64,000 bases of DNA, taken from contig NZ_FNCT01000009.1 in NCBI RefSeq assembly GCF_900100495.1, positions 62,001-126,000 of the forward strand, given 5' to 3'. Each line of letters begins with the position of its first letter. The first letter of the stretch is position 1. Position numbers and translations under genes: made by a program. Below the pieces are notes generated by a model. That model ran no database searches. It was not told the origin of the DNA and was given only the letters and a program-made list of their open reading frames with translations. This DNA comes from Pseudomonas benzenivorans. GTDB lineage: Bacteria > Pseudomonadota > Gammaproteobacteria > Pseudomonadales > Pseudomonadaceae. This document shows, one piece after another, positions 40,110 through 49,448 of this stretch.

Positions 40110-41129
40110 TTAACTGCACTGCTCGGCCAGGTGATTGACCAGCGCCGCGGCCAGCTCCCGCGGGTCGCCGCTGAGGCTGCTGTAACCGCCTTCGCGCAGG
40201 CTGTCCGGCATGCTCGAGCAGACGCAGCTGTCGGCGCGCTGAGTCCAGATCGCGCCGCCCTGGCGCTTCACGTAGGCGGCTGCGGCACTGCCGTCGCTGC
40301 CCATGCCACTGAAGGCGATGACCCCGCACGAGCCGCCGAAATGCTGCGCCAGGTTGAGCATCATCTGGTCGATCGACGGACTGTAGGGCTCGGGCCAGGC
40401 GCGCTCGGCGATGCGCATCTGGCCTTCGTCGGTGAAACCCAGTTCGCAGCTGATCGGTGCCACCACCACCTCGCCGCAGCGCACCGGATCGCCCTGGCGG
40501 GCCGGATTGACGTGCCACTGGCTGTGTCGGCCGACCGCCTGCGGCAAGGCCGCCTCGAAACTGGCGTCGATATGCTGGGCGTAGACGAAGCCCACCGGCA
40601 GGCCGCCGGGCAGGGCATCGAGAAACGCCTTGACCGCCTCCGGGCCGCCGAGGGAGGCGGCCAGCAGCCACACCTGGCGGGCCGGCTCGCCGGCCACCAG
40701 CGGGGTATCCGCCAGCACCTGCGGCAGGTCCAGGCGGCTGGGACGCTGCGCCTCGGCGAGCAGGGCCTGCAGGCTCGGCCCGACCGCCTGCGAGGGATCG
40801 CCGACCAGCTTCTTCAGCTTGCCGAACAGGCGCCGCTCCCAACGTGGATAGTGCTCCGAATGCCGCTCCGGGGCATGTCCTTCGCCGAACAGCACCGGTG
40901 CCGAGGTTCTCTCCAGCAGGCTGTCGACCAGCGGCGAATCTTCCGACTGGGCCAGGTCGACCAGCCACAGGTCGGTCTCGCAGGCGCTCAAGGCCTGCTC
41001 GTCCAGGCGTGCCGGGTCGCTGTTGAGCACCACCTGATAGCCGCTACCGGTCAGGGCCTGTTGCAGCACATGGCGCTGCAGCGAGGTGTCGGCAATGACC
41101 GCAATGCGTGCCGCGCTTCTCTCCGTCAT
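40110..41129 (-). CDS. chpB: ChpB, CheB-type receptor methylesterase
   Basis: A 339-residue protein whose ATG overlaps the chpA stop (ATGA). The N-terminal ~110 residues (RIAVIADTSLQRHVLQQAL, then CETDLWLVDLAQ) resemble a degenerate receiver domain. The C-terminal CheB domain has the catalytic triad candidates: Ser in AASLGGPEA, His in AQHIDASFEA and Asp in GMGSDGS. It would remove methyl groups from PilJ, opposing PilK. Confidence 0.93.
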   Translation of the reverse strand: MTERSAARIAVIADTSLQRHVLQQALTGSGYQVVLNSDPARLDEQALSACETDLWLVDLAQSEDSPLVDSLLERTSAPVLFGEGHAPERHSEHYPRWERRLFGKLKKLVGDPSQAVGPSLQALLAEAQRPSRLDLPQVLADTPLVAGEPARQVWLLAASLGGPEAVKAFLDALPGGLPVGFVYAQHIDASFEAALPQAVGRHSQWHVNPARQGDPVRCGEVVVAPISCELGFTDEGQMRIAERAWPEPYSPSIDQMMLNLAQHFGGSCGVIAFSGMGSDGSAAAAYVKRQGGAIWTQRADSCVCSSMPDSLREGGYSSLSGDPRELAAALVNHLAEQCS

Positions 41130-44100
41130 ATCGATTTCACCGGGTGGCGCTCCGTCGGGTGGCGTCCCACCAGTTGCGCGATGCTGTCGAGCAGCAGCGT
41201 CTCTTGATAGGGCTTGCCGAGGTACTCGTTGACCCCGATGGCCAGGGCACGCTCGCGGTGCTTCTCACCAGTGCGCGAGGTGATCATGATGATCGGCAGG
41301 TCTTTCAGGCGCTCGTCATGGCGCACCAGGGTGGCCACCTCGAAACCGTCCATGCGCGGCATCTCGATGTCCAGCAGCATGATGTCGGGCTTGCGCTCCT
41401 GCAGTTGGGCGATGGCGTCCACCCCATCCTTGGCGGTCAGCACGTTCATGCCGTTGCGTTCCAGCAGGCGGCTGGTGACCTTGCGCACGGTGACCGAGTC
41501 GTCCACCACCATGACCAGCGTCGGCCGGTCCGCCTCGATCTCCTCGACCGTCGACATCCGCCCGGCCAGGCGCGGCTGCTGCAGGGTCAGCAGATGCGCA
41601 TGGAGGACCCGGATGGTCGCCAGCAGATCGAGGATCACCACCACCCGGCCATCGCCGAGGATGGTCGCGCCGGAGATCCCGTGCACCCCGGCGAACTGCG
41701 GGCCGAGGCTCTTCACCACGATCTCGCGCGAGCCGGCCAGGGAATCGACCTGCACCGCCACCGCGTGCTCGCTCGAGCGCACCAGGATCACCGGCAGCGG
41801 CAGGCTCTGCCCCACCAGTTTGGGGTGCTGGCCATTGTTCAGCAGGTCGCCCAGGTAGCGCAGCTCGTAGGCCTGGCCGGCGTACTCGAAACGCGGCGCA
41901 TCCGGCGCGCCTGCGGCGGCGCCGCTCTGCTCATAGAGCGCCTCCAACTCGTACGGAGAAACCCGCACGATACCTTCGATGGTGTTCAGCGGGATGGCAT
42001 ACAGATCTTCGCCGGACAACACCATCAGCGCGCGGTTGACCGACACGGTGAACGGCAGGCGGATGGAGAAGCGCGTGCCTTCGCCGGGCGTCGAGTCGAT
42101 GCTCATGGAGCCGCCGAGCTGCTTGACCTCCGAGTGCACCACGTCCATGCCGACGCCGCGCCCGGAAATCTGCGTGACCTTCTCGGCAGTGGAGAAGCCG
42201 GCCTCGAGGATGAACTGCAGGACCTCGTGGTCGGTCAGGTCCGACTGCTCGTCCATCATGCCGCGCTCGATGGCCTTGCGCCGCACCGCGTCCAGCTTGA
42301 TGCCGCCGCCGTCGTCGGCGAGGGTCAGGACGATATCGCCGCCCTCGCGGCCGAGATTCAGGCGGATGCTGCCCTGCGCCGGCTTGCCGTTGGCCCGGCG
42401 CACCTCGGCCGGCTCGATGCCGTGGTCGACGGCATTGCGCAGCATGTGCTCCAGCGGTGCGACGATCCGCTCCAGCACGCTGCGGTCCATCTCGCCTTCG
42501 GCGTTGCCGACGACGAAATCGACCTGCTTGCCCAGCTCCCCGGCGACCTGCCGGACGATCCGCCGCAGGCGCGGCACCAGCCGGTCGAACGGCACCATGC
42601 GGGTACGCATCAGGCCTTCCTGCAGCTCGGTGTTGACCCGCGCCTGCTGCAGCAGCAGGGTTTCCGCGTCGCGGTTGCGCGCGGCCAGGGTCTCCTTGAG
42701 ATCGAGCAAGTCCGACGCCGACTCGAACAGCGCGCGCGACAGCTGCTGCAACTGCGAGTGGCGGTCCATCTCCAGCGGGTCGAAATCTTCGTAACCGGCG
42801 CGCTCGGCCTCGGCCTGGTAGCGGCTGAGGATCTGCGCCTGGGTTTCGATATCCAGACGGCGCAATTGATCGCGCACCCGGTCGATGGTCGCCTCCATCT
42901 CACTCAGGGTGAAGCCGAAGTCGCTGACCTGCTGCTCGACCCGACCGCGGAAGATCGAGGTCTCGCCTGCCAGGTTGACCAGGCCTTCGAGCAGTTCCGC
43001 CGGCACCTTGACCAGTTCCTGCGGGGCACGCCGCGCGGCGGCGTCCTGGGCCGCCTCGGCGGCACGACGAACGAACGGCAATACCTGCGGCTGCCGCTCC
43101 TGGACCGGCGTTTCACTGGCCGCGACGATCGGCGCGGGCAGCTCCGGCAGGCGGCTCGCCGCCGGCTCGACACGGGCCGCGGCAGCGCTCGGCGCGGCGG
43201 TTTCCGCGCCCAGGCTGGCAGCCAGGCGCTGGCGCAGCTGATCGAGTTCGCTCTGCAGCCCTTCGAATCCCGACTGCACGTCGAGGAACAGACTCTCCGG
43301 CCAGGGTGCGCCCTGCTGCTGGGCCTCGGTCAGGTGTTGTTCCAGGTCATGGGTCTGGTCGCCCAGACGCTTCTGCCCGGCCAACCGCGCGCCGCCCTTG
43401 AGGGTGTGCAGCACGCGCAGCATGTCGTCGATCGCCGCGCCATCCTCGCGCCGCTCTTCCCAGCGGCCGATGGCGGCCTCCATGGCTTCCAGCAGGTCAT
43501 CGGCCTCCTCCAGGAAGATGTCGAGGATGTCCGCCTCGGCATCGTCCTGCTCGGGGCTTGCGGCCACGGCCTTGAGCTGTACCGCCGAGGGCATGCTCAT
43601 CTGCTCGTCGGGGTTGGCGCGAAAGCGCTTGATCGTCTCGATCAGCGCCTCGCCACTCGGCACCGCGCGCTTGCCGCGCACCGCCTCGAGCATTGCCGCC
43701 AGGCTATCGTGGCAAATCTGCAGCAGGCCGAAAAGCGCCTGGCTGGCACGCAGGCGACCACCACAGAGGCCTTCGTAGAGGAATTCCAGTTCGTGGGCGA
43801 GATCGCCGATCTCGCGGATTTCCGCCATCCGCGCGCCACCCTTGAGGGTGTGCAGGTCGCGTTGCAGGGCCTCCAGCGCGAGGCTGTTGTCGACGTCATC
43901 CATCCAGCGCTGCAAGGCCGCGGCGGAGCTGTCGATAATGTCGAAGCCTTCCTCGAGGAAGATTTCCACCAGTTCCGGATCACGTCCATCGTCGTACGCC
44001 GGGGTAACCCCGGCGTCCTCCGCTGACGGATTCACCTCGGCCGCCTGCGGCTCGGACGCGCCCGTCGCCATGCTCAGGTCGAGCGGCTCGAACGCAGCAG

Positions 44101-47100
44101 CGGGCTCAAGCTGGTGGTCCGCCGACGGCTCGTCGACCGGCTGGTCCGGCGCGTGCCGCTCCTCGGCCGATGGCCCGGGCAAGCGATCATCTGCCTCCGG
44201 CTCGGCTTCGGCTTCGGCTTCGGCTTCGGCTTCGGCTTCGGCTTCGGCTTCGGCTTCGGCTTCGGCTTCGGGATCAGTCTCGAGCAGGGCCGCCGCGGCC
44301 GACAAGCTCTGTGCGCCGCCGGCCTGGCGGAATTCGCGAATCGCCGCGATCAGCGCGAGCGGCGGCTGCAGCTCGGCGCGCTCTTGCAGCTGCTCCAGCA
44401 ACCTCGCCAGGCAGTCATGACTTTGCTGCAGCAGGTCGGCCAACGGCGGCGATTGGTTGTAGCGCCGGTCCAGCAGGCCTTCGTACAAGGATTCCAACTC
44501 GTGGGCGAGGTCGCCAATCGGACGAATCCCGGCCATCCGCGCGCCGCCCTTGAGGGTGTGCAGGTCGCGCTGCAGGGATGACAACGCCGCCTTGTTGTCC
44601 GGCTCGGCCAGCCAGCGCTCCAGGGCCTGGCCAGAGCTCTCCAGGATGTCCACGGCCTCCTCGAGGAAGATCGCGACCATTTCTGCATCCAGCGCCTCAT
44701 GGCCGGCGAACGGCGCATTCGACGCCGCGCCCGGGCCGGGGGCCGCAGGCTCATCGAGCTGCACCTCGACATCCGCGCTCCGCTCGCCTTCGGCCTCGAA
44801 CGGCCAGCGAGCCTGCTCGAGCGCCGCAGTGGCGGCATCCAGTTCGACGATCTGCAGGCCGGACGGGCCGTCGCCGGACAGCAGCGCCAACGCGCGCGGA
44901 TCCAGCGCTTCCTCGAGCAAGCTGCGCAGCGCCGCAACCCGCTCCGGCTGGGCACTGACCTGCAAGCTGGCGGCGACCTGATCCATCATGCTGATCAGCG
45001 CCTCGTGGGCCAGTTCGGCTTCGCTGAAGAAGCGCTCGCTGACTGCCAGGCTGCCTTCTTCGACGGCACCGTAGAGGTCGAGCAGGGCTTCGCAGAGTTC
45101 GTCGATCTGCGGCAGCTCGGCCATTTCCGCACCGCGCCCGAGGGTCGTCAGCTCGTCCAGCAGGGCGCTCAGCTCCTGGCGCTCGGACGGATGCGCGCGC
45201 CAGCGACGCAGCAGATCCTCGGCATCCAGCAGGATGTCCATGCCCTCGGCGAGGAAGATGCTGATCAATTGCGGGTCGCGGGTCTCGCCCTGCTCGCCTT
45301 GCCGACTGCTCTGCGCTGCCTCCAGCCGTTCCTGGTGCAGCCGGCGCACGCGCTCGAGAAACTCGGCGGCGCCCGGCAACGGCGCCAGCGGCCGGCCTTC
45401 CAGTTGCTCCAGGCCAAGGCGGAACAGCTTCTCGGCGGCGCTCAACAGCTCGGCTTCGGCCAGATCCATGGGGATCAGGTTGGTTTTGAATTCCTTGACC
45501 AGCTTTTCCAGCGGCGCGGCGATCTCGGCCACCGGCAGGATGCCGGCCATGTAGGCGCTGCCCTTGAGGGTATGCAGGGCACGCTGCAGGTCGTCGGTGA
45601 TCGGTTGCGGCAGCTCCTGGGCGCAATCGGCGAGGAAGCCGACCAGGGTGTCGAGATGGGTCTCCGCCTCGTTGCGGAAAATCTCCAGCAGCTGCGGATC
45701 GAGGGGCTCGCCATCGAGGGGCTCGCCATCGAGCGCTTCGGCGTCGTCATCCGCGCTCGCGGCAGCCTCGACTTCGCCCGCGGGCTCGGCTGCCTCGACG
45801 GCCGGGGCGTCAGCTTTTGGGAGCGCTTGACCTTTCGCCAGGGCATGCGCGGTGGCGGCCAGCAGGTCGACATCGTCGCGCTGGCGCTGGGCCTTGGCGG
45901 CGAACTCTTCGACCAGCGCCGGCATCAGCGCCACCACCTCGCCGACCAGTTGCTGCACCTCGGCCGACGCCTGGATGCTGCGGTCGAGCAGGCGATTGAG
46001 CAGGTTCTCGACCGACCAGGCCAGCTCGCCGAGGACCAGCGCACGGACCATCCGGCCACTGCCCTTGAGGGTGTGGAAGGCGCGGCGCACCTCGATCAGG
46101 GCGTCTTTGTCGGCGCTGTCGGCACACCAGCGCGGGAGGAACTCGCCGATGGTGTCCAGCACCTCGCCGGCCTCCTCGACGAAGACTTCCAGCAACTCCT
46201 CGTCGACCGGTTCCTCATCGGCCGGCGGCGGCAGCAGGCTCGGCGGCACGTCATGGGCCGGCGGGTTGATCGCCTGCACCGGCGCCGCCATCACATCGGC
46301 CATCGACAGCGGCTTCTCCGCCGCCGGGGCCGGCTCCTCGGTTATCAACGGCGCGCTTGGCAGCTCGACTTCCGGCAACTGCAAGGCGGCCAGTTCGGCT
46401 TCATCCCAGTGGGCCGGGCCGTTCAGCTGGTCCAGGCTCAGTTCTTCCAACTGCCAGTCTTCGCCGTTAAAGGAGGCCGCCGGCTCTTCGCTCAACTCGA
46501 GGGTCGGCAGCAGCTCCGCTGCTGGCGGTTCGACGGAGAAATCGAGCGGTTCGAGCTCGGCATCCAGCGGCTCCAGGCTCCAGCTGTCGTCGCCGGCCAG
46601 CGGTTCGGTAACGTCCGCGCCTGGTTGGACGAACGCGGTGTCCGGCGCTTCCACCAGGTCCAGGTCGACGGCCTCGATCTGCTCGTCCAGCGGCTCGGCA
46701 GGCTGCTCCAGCTCCAGGGCGTCGGCGGAATCGTCGGCCAGCACTTCGATGTCGTGCAGCGGGTCGGCGTGCGGGGCGAAATCTTCCACCTCCGGCACGA
46801 CGGGATCGAGGATCGAGGGCTTGTCTTTCAGCGGGTAACCGAGGCTTTCCAGGCTCTCCTCGGCCACGTCGAGGATCAGGTCGCCCTGGCTGCCATGGTC
46901 CTCGGCCAGCCGTTCGAGGTAGTACTCGACGCTGGTGATGGCATCGGCCAGGGTATCCAGGCTCTGCCAATTCGGCACCGCCTTGCGCGCCAGCAGTTGT
47001 TCCTGGATGTAGCGATTGCAGGCATTCAGCAAGCCGGCGGCGCGCGCCAGGGGAATCATCGCCAGGCCGCCACGCACCTGGGTCAACAGCTCGGGCACGC

Positions 47101-48508
47101 GGGCCAGATGCTCGTGGTTCCACTGCGAGGCGATGAACTCGATGATCGCGTCCTTGGCCTGTTCCAGGCCGTTGCGCGCCTCCTTGATCACCAGCTGGTG
47201 GATCTGCGCCACGTCTGTGGTCGGCAGGTGACTCTCTTCGCGACCGCCCTCTTCGACCGGGCCGACCATGCCGGCCAGGGTCGCCTCGACATAGAGCAGC
47301 GCGCCGGCGACATCCATCAGCACCGCATCGCTCGGCTGGCGCTGCCCCTGGGACAGGCCGCGCACCACCTCGAGCTGGTCGACGATGACCTTGCGCGGCT
47401 GGGCGAAACCAAGCACCGCCAGGGTATCGGCGATCTGCTTGAGCGGGGCCAGCAGGGTATCCAGTTCGGCCACCTGGTTGCGGTCGCTGCGCACGAACAG
47501 GTCGAGGCTGTCCTTGACCCGCACCAACTCTTCGCAGAGGGCGCCGACCACCGAGCGCATCGCATCGCGATCCGGTCCGGCCAACCGGGCGCGTTCCTCG
47601 TCCACCAGCTCGTTATCCGGCAGCGCGTCGTCGAGGCGATACTGCTCTTTCAACGCGCGAATCCGCGGCGACTGCACCGACGCCTTGGCCACGTAGAACA
47701 GCAGGTTCTTGGTCAGTTCCTCGGCGGCGGGCTGGTTGATGCCATCGGCACCCTGCTCCAGCAGGCGCTTGAGTTCCTTGTCGACCTGGCGCAGCAGGGT
47801 GCGCACCGAGGTGCCGTTGGCCACGCTGCCGCTGGCCAGACCCTCGACCAGGCCGGAGGCGATCTGCCACAGCGGGCCGAGCGGCGCCTCCTGGCACAGC
47901 GCCTCGAGCCGGGCGAAAACCCGCGCCATATAGCCCAGGTTGGCGGGCAGGTCCTGATTGCGGATCACCCCGACCAGCGCCATCTGCAACATCTGCCGCA
48001 GCTTGCGCAGCAGCACCGGCAGCTCCGCGGTACGCAGCGCGGCGAGGGATTCGCTGGACAGGGCCGGCAGGCGCCCGGACAGGTCCGGAGAGAACAGGCT
48101 GGTTTCCGACAGCAGTTTCTCGCCACGGGCGGCACGCAGGTCGTTGAGCAGCGGCAACACCACCATCGGCAGGTCGCGCCGTGCGGTCTGGATCCGGTCG
48201 AGATAGGCCGGCAGCTGCAGGATCGCCTGCATCAGCACTTCCAGGGCCTCGCCCTGGTTGGCCACGCGGCCCTCCATCAGCGCCTGGGCCAGGTGCTCCA
48301 TCTCTTCGGCAAGCAGGGCGGCGCCGTAGAACTCCACCATCTGCAGAGTGCCGTGAACCTGGTGCACGTAGGTCAGGCAGAAACGCATGCGCGTCGGATC
48401 CTGCGGATTCTCGACGAACGCCTCCAGGGCTTGACGCGCCTGTTTCAGGGTTTCCGCGATTTCGCCTTTGACCCACTCCAGGGCGACATAGTCGTGCCGA
48501 TCACCCAT
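41126..48508 (-). CDS. chpA: ChpA, multi-phosphotransfer CheA-type hybrid kinase
   Basis: The product is about 2460 residues. ATG 48508 (MGDRHDYVALEWVKGEI) is preferred, with GGAG upstream; ATG 48523 is an alternative that overlaps the pilK stop. Eight phosphotransfer-type modules can be picked out. Five carry HTLKG (near residues 816, 981, 1319, 1556, 1701). Three are variants: HQVHG near 51, QVRGG near 476 and TTLGRG near 1121, the last two without His. Then follow the dimerisation and ATPase domains (about 1800-2165), a CheW domain (about 2169-2315) and a C-terminal receiver (VMVVDDSVTVRK, LLDIEMPRMDG). It phosphorylates PilG and PilH and drives twitching motility and surface-dependent cAMP signalling. 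An acidic Glu-Ala repeat linker lies near 1413-1435. Confidence 0.97.
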   Translation of the reverse strand: MGDRHDYVALEWVKGEIAETLKQARQALEAFVENPQDPTRMRFCLTYVHQVHGTLQMVEFYGAALLAEEMEHLAQALMEGRVANQGEALEVLMQAILQLPAYLDRIQTARRDLPMVVLPLLNDLRAARGEKLLSETSLFSPDLSGRLPALSSESLAALRTAELPVLLRKLRQMLQMALVGVIRNQDLPANLGYMARVFARLEALCQEAPLGPLWQIASGLVEGLASGSVANGTSVRTLLRQVDKELKRLLEQGADGINQPAAEELTKNLLFYVAKASVQSPRIRALKEQYRLDDALPDNELVDEERARLAGPDRDAMRSVVGALCEELVRVKDSLDLFVRSDRNQVAELDTLLAPLKQIADTLAVLGFAQPRKVIVDQLEVVRGLSQGQRQPSDAVLMDVAGALLYVEATLAGMVGPVEEGGREESHLPTTDVAQIHQLVIKEARNGLEQAKDAIIEFIASQWNHEHLARVPELLTQVRGGLAMIPLARAAGLLNACNRYIQEQLLARKAVPNWQSLDTLADAITSVEYYLERLAEDHGSQGDLILDVAEESLESLGYPLKDKPSILDPVVPEVEDFAPHADPLHDIEVLADDSADALELEQPAEPLDEQIEAVDLDLVEAPDTAFVQPGADVTEPLAGDDSWSLEPLDAELEPLDFSVEPPAAELLPTLELSEEPAASFNGEDWQLEELSLDQLNGPAHWDEAELAALQLPEVELPSAPLITEEPAPAAEKPLSMADVMAAPVQAINPPAHDVPPSLLPPPADEEPVDEELLEVFVEEAGEVLDTIGEFLPRWCADSADKDALIEVRRAFHTLKGSGRMVRALVLGELAWSVENLLNRLLDRSIQASAEVQQLVGEVVALMPALVEEFAAKAQRQRDDVDLLAATAHALAKGQALPKADAPAVEAAEPAGEVEAAASADDDAEALDGEPLDGEPLDPQLLEIFRNEAETHLDTLVGFLADCAQELPQPITDDLQRALHTLKGSAYMAGILPVAEIAAPLEKLVKEFKTNLIPMDLAEAELLSAAEKLFRLGLEQLEGRPLAPLPGAAEFLERVRRLHQERLEAAQSSRQGEQGETRDPQLISIFLAEGMDILLDAEDLLRRWRAHPSERQELSALLDELTTLGRGAEMAELPQIDELCEALLDLYGAVEEGSLAVSERFFSEAELAHEALISMMDQVAASLQVSAQPERVAALRSLLEEALDPRALALLSGDGPSGLQIVELDAATAALEQARWPFEAEGERSADVEVQLDEPAAPGPGAASNAPFAGHEALDAEMVAIFLEEAVDILESSGQALERWLAEPDNKAALSSLQRDLHTLKGGARMAGIRPIGDLAHELESLYEGLLDRRYNQSPPLADLLQQSHDCLARLLEQLQERAELQPPLALIAAIREFRQAGGAQSLSAAAALLETDPEAEAEAEAEAEAEAEAEAEAEAEPEADDRLPGPSAEERHAPDQPVDEPSADHQLEPAAAFEPLDLSMATGASEPQAAEVNPSAEDAGVTPAYDDGRDPELVEIFLEEGFDIIDSSAAALQRWMDDVDNSLALEALQRDLHTLKGGARMAEIREIGDLAHELEFLYEGLCGGRLRASQALFGLLQICHDSLAAMLEAVRGKRAVPSGEALIETIKRFRANPDEQMSMPSAVQLKAVAASPEQDDAEADILDIFLEEADDLLEAMEAAIGRWEERREDGAAIDDMLRVLHTLKGGARLAGQKRLGDQTHDLEQHLTEAQQQGAPWPESLFLDVQSGFEGLQSELDQLRQRLAASLGAETAAPSAAAARVEPAASRLPELPAPIVAASETPVQERQPQVLPFVRRAAEAAQDAAARRAPQELVKVPAELLEGLVNLAGETSIFRGRVEQQVSDFGFTLSEMEATIDRVRDQLRRLDIETQAQILSRYQAEAERAGYEDFDPLEMDRHSQLQQLSRALFESASDLLDLKETLAARNRDAETLLLQQARVNTELQEGLMRTRMVPFDRLVPRLRRIVRQVAGELGKQVDFVVGNAEGEMDRSVLERIVAPLEHMLRNAVDHGIEPAEVRRANGKPAQGSIRLNLGREGGDIVLTLADDGGGIKLDAVRRKAIERGMMDEQSDLTDHEVLQFILEAGFSTAEKVTQISGRGVGMDVVHSEVKQLGGSMSIDSTPGEGTRFSIRLPFTVSVNRALMVLSGEDLYAIPLNTIEGIVRVSPYELEALYEQSGAAAGAPDAPRFEYAGQAYELRYLGDLLNNGQHPKLVGQSLPLPVILVRSSEHAVAVQVDSLAGSREIVVKSLGPQFAGVHGISGATILGDGRVVVILDLLATIRVLHAHLLTLQQPRLAGRMSTVEEIEADRPTLVMVVDDSVTVRKVTSRLLERNGMNVLTAKDGVDAIAQLQERKPDIMLLDIEMPRMDGFEVATLVRHDERLKDLPIIMITSRTGEKHRERALAIGVNEYLGKPYQETLLLDSIAQLVGRHPTERHPVKSI
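44204..44269 (-). repeat. Hexanucleotide microsatellite inside chpA, (GAAGCC)11
   Basis: Eleven perfect copies of GGCTTC on the plus strand (GAAGCC on the coding strand) encode alternating Glu-Ala in the linker between two Hpt modules. Because the unit is six bases, slippage would alter linker length by two residues without breaking the frame. Confidence 0.97.
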
Positions 48509-48519
48509 AGCGACTCCGC

Positions 48520-49380
48520 TCATAAACTCTTCCGGGTAAACGCCAGAACCCGCTCGTCGGCCACCGGGATCAACTCCGGGTGCTGCCAACCGGCCACCTC
48601 GCCCACTCCCACCACCAGCAGCCCTCCCGGCGCCAGGCTCTCGGCCAGGCGGTTGAGGATCTCGCGGCGACGCCAGCGACGAAAATAGATCAGCAGGTTC
48701 TGACAAAAAATGACGTCCATACCGGACATTGGCGCCTTGGCCAGTTCCAGCACATTGAGCCGGGCGCAGCACACGCGCGCCGCCAGCCTCGGTATCACCT
48801 TGAAACGTCCATCGGCCTGCCTGGCGAAATAGCGCTGACACAGGTCCGCATCCATCTGTTCCAACTTGCGCGCGCCATACTGGCCATCGCGCGCCTTGCT
48901 CAACGCGTTGAGGCTGATATCGGTGCCGGTCACGCCAAAGTGCTCGGGCTGCGCCGTATCACGCAGCACCTCGGCGGCGCCGATCGCCAACGAATAGGGC
49001 TCCTCGCCGCTGGAGCAACCTACGCTCCAGAGTTCCCAGGGCTTCGCCAAGCCGTGTTGCAGCCGACCACGCAGGTAACCCTCGAGCACCTCGAAAGACG
49101 GCCGGTGGCGGAAGAAGCGGGTTTCCTGCACGGTCAAACGATCCAGCAGGGTCGACCACTCCACCGCACCGCGCGGGCCATTCGTCACCTGGCGGTAGTA
49201 GCTGGCGTAGTCCGCCACGCCCAGTTCACGCATCCGTGCGCTCAGGTTGGTTTGCAGAAACGCCCGCCGCTGCTCGTTGATCACCACACCGGTGCGTTCT
49301 TCGAGCAACGCCTGCCAAGCGCGGAACTCCGTGGCGGACATGTCCACCAGGGGTTGCAAGGCCCAGACGCCTGACTGCAT
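48520..49380 (-). CDS. pilK: PilK, CheR-type receptor methyltransferase
   Basis: I choose ATG 49380 (MQSGVWALQPLVDMS, 286 residues) because GAGGGG lies six bases upstream; ATG 49404 is an alternative, with a GGAG only three bases away. An N-terminal helical CheR domain (FRAWQALLEERTGVVIN) leads to a Rossmann methyltransferase with VGCSSGEEPYSLA, TGTDIS and DVIFCQNLLIYF. It methylates glutamates on PilJ using SAM. It lies between pilJ and chpA in the operon. Confidence 0.93.
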   Translation of the reverse strand: MQSGVWALQPLVDMSATEFRAWQALLEERTGVVINEQRRAFLQTNLSARMRELGVADYASYYRQVTNGPRGAVEWSTLLDRLTVQETRFFRHRPSFEVLEGYLRGRLQHGLAKPWELWSVGCSSGEEPYSLAIGAAEVLRDTAQPEHFGVTGTDISLNALSKARDGQYGARKLEQMDADLCQRYFARQADGRFKVIPRLAARVCCARLNVLELAKAPMSGMDVIFCQNLLIYFRRWRRREILNRLAESLAPGGLLVVGVGEVAGWQHPELIPVADERVLAFTRKSL

Positions 49381-49448
49381 GTCGTGCCCCTCGCTGATGG
49401 CCATGGGCTCCGCGCAGCGACCGCTTCAGGTCGCCGCGCCGAGCACGC

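Noticed and set aside
41108..44026. 972-codon plus-strand open frame antisense to the end of chpA
   Set aside because: Same reason: low-complexity composition, no ribosome-binding site of note and no recognisable domain.
44204..44269. CRISPR-like repeat array
   Set aside because: The unit is six bases with no spacers and lies inside a coding sequence; it is a microsatellite.
44114..44581. Plus-strand frame with a striking Phe-Gly repeat
   Set aside because: The FG run is only the other-strand reading of the GAAGCC repeat that codes for Glu-Ala in chpA. It is not evidence of an FG-repeat protein.
44699..48688. 1329-codon open frame on the plus strand, antisense to chpA
   Set aside because: It is a shadow of chpA codon bias in GC-rich DNA. 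The translated product is His/Gln/Gly/Arg-rich with no family pattern, and chpA on the other strand is fully explained.
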